From: Brevundimonas huaxiensis | Lineage (GTDB): Bacteria; Pseudomonadota; Alphaproteobacteria; Caulobacterales; Caulobacteraceae | Direction: 5' to 3' | DNA: 64,000 nt | Assembly: GCF_014218725.1 (NCBI RefSeq) | Contig: NZ_JABBJE010000004.1 | Coordinates: 124,001-188,000 of the forward strand | Part shown: piece after piece, positions 63,707 to 64,000 of the stretch | How positions within the stretch are numbered: the first letter of the stretch is position 1 | How the letters are laid out: each line of letters begins with the position of its first letter | Notes under the pieces: generated by a model | What the model saw: only the letters and a program-made list of their open reading frames with translations | Databases searched by the model: none | Told to the model about the DNA's origin: nothing | Position numbers and translations under genes: made by a program

Positions 63707-64000
63707 TCGCGCCCTGACCGCCTTCCTGGCCGTCCGCACCGTAGCTGACGACCTTTGCGCGGTTCTCGGGCGCGCCAGGGGTGCCGTCAGCAGCTGCGCT
63801 GGGCGGCAGATAGACGTATGGCCGGTTCCACGGGTCCGAGGGTAATGCCTTGTCTAGGTACGGCCCGGACCAGCCGGCGACTTGCTGAGGATCGGCTTGC
63901 ATAAGGAGCGCCAGACCTTCCTGCTGCGTCGGCAGACGGCCGATATCCAACCGCATTGTTTCCAGCGCCGCTTCAATAGAGCGGATCTGCAGACGGGCCG
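63678..64000 (-). CDS. gspG: type II secretion major pseudopilin GspG, 5-prime end outside the window
   Basis: The reading frame is open to the right edge, and the visible 106 residues are the C-terminal part of GspG: IRSIEAALETMRLDIGRLPT, QQEGLALLM, SGPYLDKALPSDPWNRPYVY and YGADGQEGG-type calcium-binding loop. The N-terminal prepilin signal lies beyond base 64000. GspG forms the pseudopilus shaft. It is followed by gspH with a 29-base overlap. Confidence 0.9.
   Translation of the reverse strand, partial: ARLQIRSIEAALETMRLDIGRLPTQQEGLALLMQADPQQVAGWSGPYLDKALPSDPWNRPYVYLPPSAAADGTPGAPENRAKVVSYGADGQEGGQGANADITSDQR

Noticed and set aside
1..64000. CRISPR arrays, insertion sequences, tRNA genes, prophage or defence genes
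   Set aside because: None seen: no regularly spaced repeats, no transposase or integrase proteins, and no gap long enough to hide a larger element.

Overview
The window is a dense piece of a high-GC alphaproteobacterial chromosome, most likely Caulobacterales and probably Brevundimonas. The support is the base composition, GTG/TTG starts and overlapping operons, a perfect general-stress (EcfG/SigT-type) promoter, the order rsmB-rpe-heparinase II/III-purH, the hrcA-grpE/rph divergon, TadG-like and OmpA-like envelope proteins, and a non-DNA-binding PutA controlled by an Lrp-type neighbour. The genus is inference. No tRNA, rRNA, CRISPR array, insertion sequence or phage gene was seen, and no gene-free stretch exceeds about 235 bases.

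Layout. 0.1-5.1 kb: DUF1223 secreted thioredoxin-like protein, phosphotransferase, glycerol kinase, PLP-dependent threonine/serine dehydratase and MaoC hydratase. 5.3-7.4 kb: two convergent OmpA-domain envelope proteins separated by back-to-back terminators; the second has a stress-sigma promoter. 7.5-15.1 kb: a 2-oxoglutarate/Fe(II) oxygenase, a TadG-like von Willebrand A protein with an inserted repeat module, an M2 metallopeptidase lipoprotein, MtgA, a WD40 protein and a pirin. 15.1-21.8 kb: an Lrp/AsnC regulator divergent from a branched-chain 2-oxoacid dehydrogenase operon (E1 alpha, E1 beta, E2 with two lipoyl domains, an unrelated secreted protein, E3). 21.8-31.9 kb: SDR, Rrf2 regulator, Kup potassium uptake, then rsmB-rpe-heparinase-purH and a Tat-exported dienelactone hydrolase. 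32.0-34.3 kb: a subtilisin-like surface lipoprotein whose reading frame is broken near its C-terminus. 34.3-40.7 kb: grpE, hrcA, rph, a lipoprotein, glmM and glmS.

40.6-51.5 kb is mostly transcribed leftward. It holds dTDP-rhamnose synthesis (rfbC-rfbB-rfbD-rfbA), followed by a DUF6894 gene and two Crp/Fnr-like regulators, and also a phosphomannomutase/phosphoglucomutase, a GT4 glycosyltransferase and an unusual mannose-1-phosphate guanylyltransferase fused to an AGE-type isomerase domain. With glmM and glmS these genes supply UDP-GlcNAc, dTDP-rhamnose and GDP-mannose precursors. 51.0-54.7 kb is an Lrp-type regulator divergent from putA. 54.8-59.5 kb is a lower-GC capsule-export segment (glycosyltransferase, KpsM-, KpsE- and KpsT-like proteins and one orphan protein) that looks acquired. 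59.5-64 kb carries a SleB cell-wall hydrolase and a split type II secretion cluster: gspJ-gspK-gspL-like read rightward into leftward gspG-gspH, and gspG runs off the window.

Most interesting items: the inserted repeat module in the TadG-like vWA domain; a Shine-Dalgarno-sequestering hairpin before the DUF6894/Crp operon; a two-hairpin leader before purH; the frameshifted lipoprotein-protease; the ManC-AGE fusion; and several long inverted repeats in regulatory gaps. I found no wholly new defence-type or multi-gene system.
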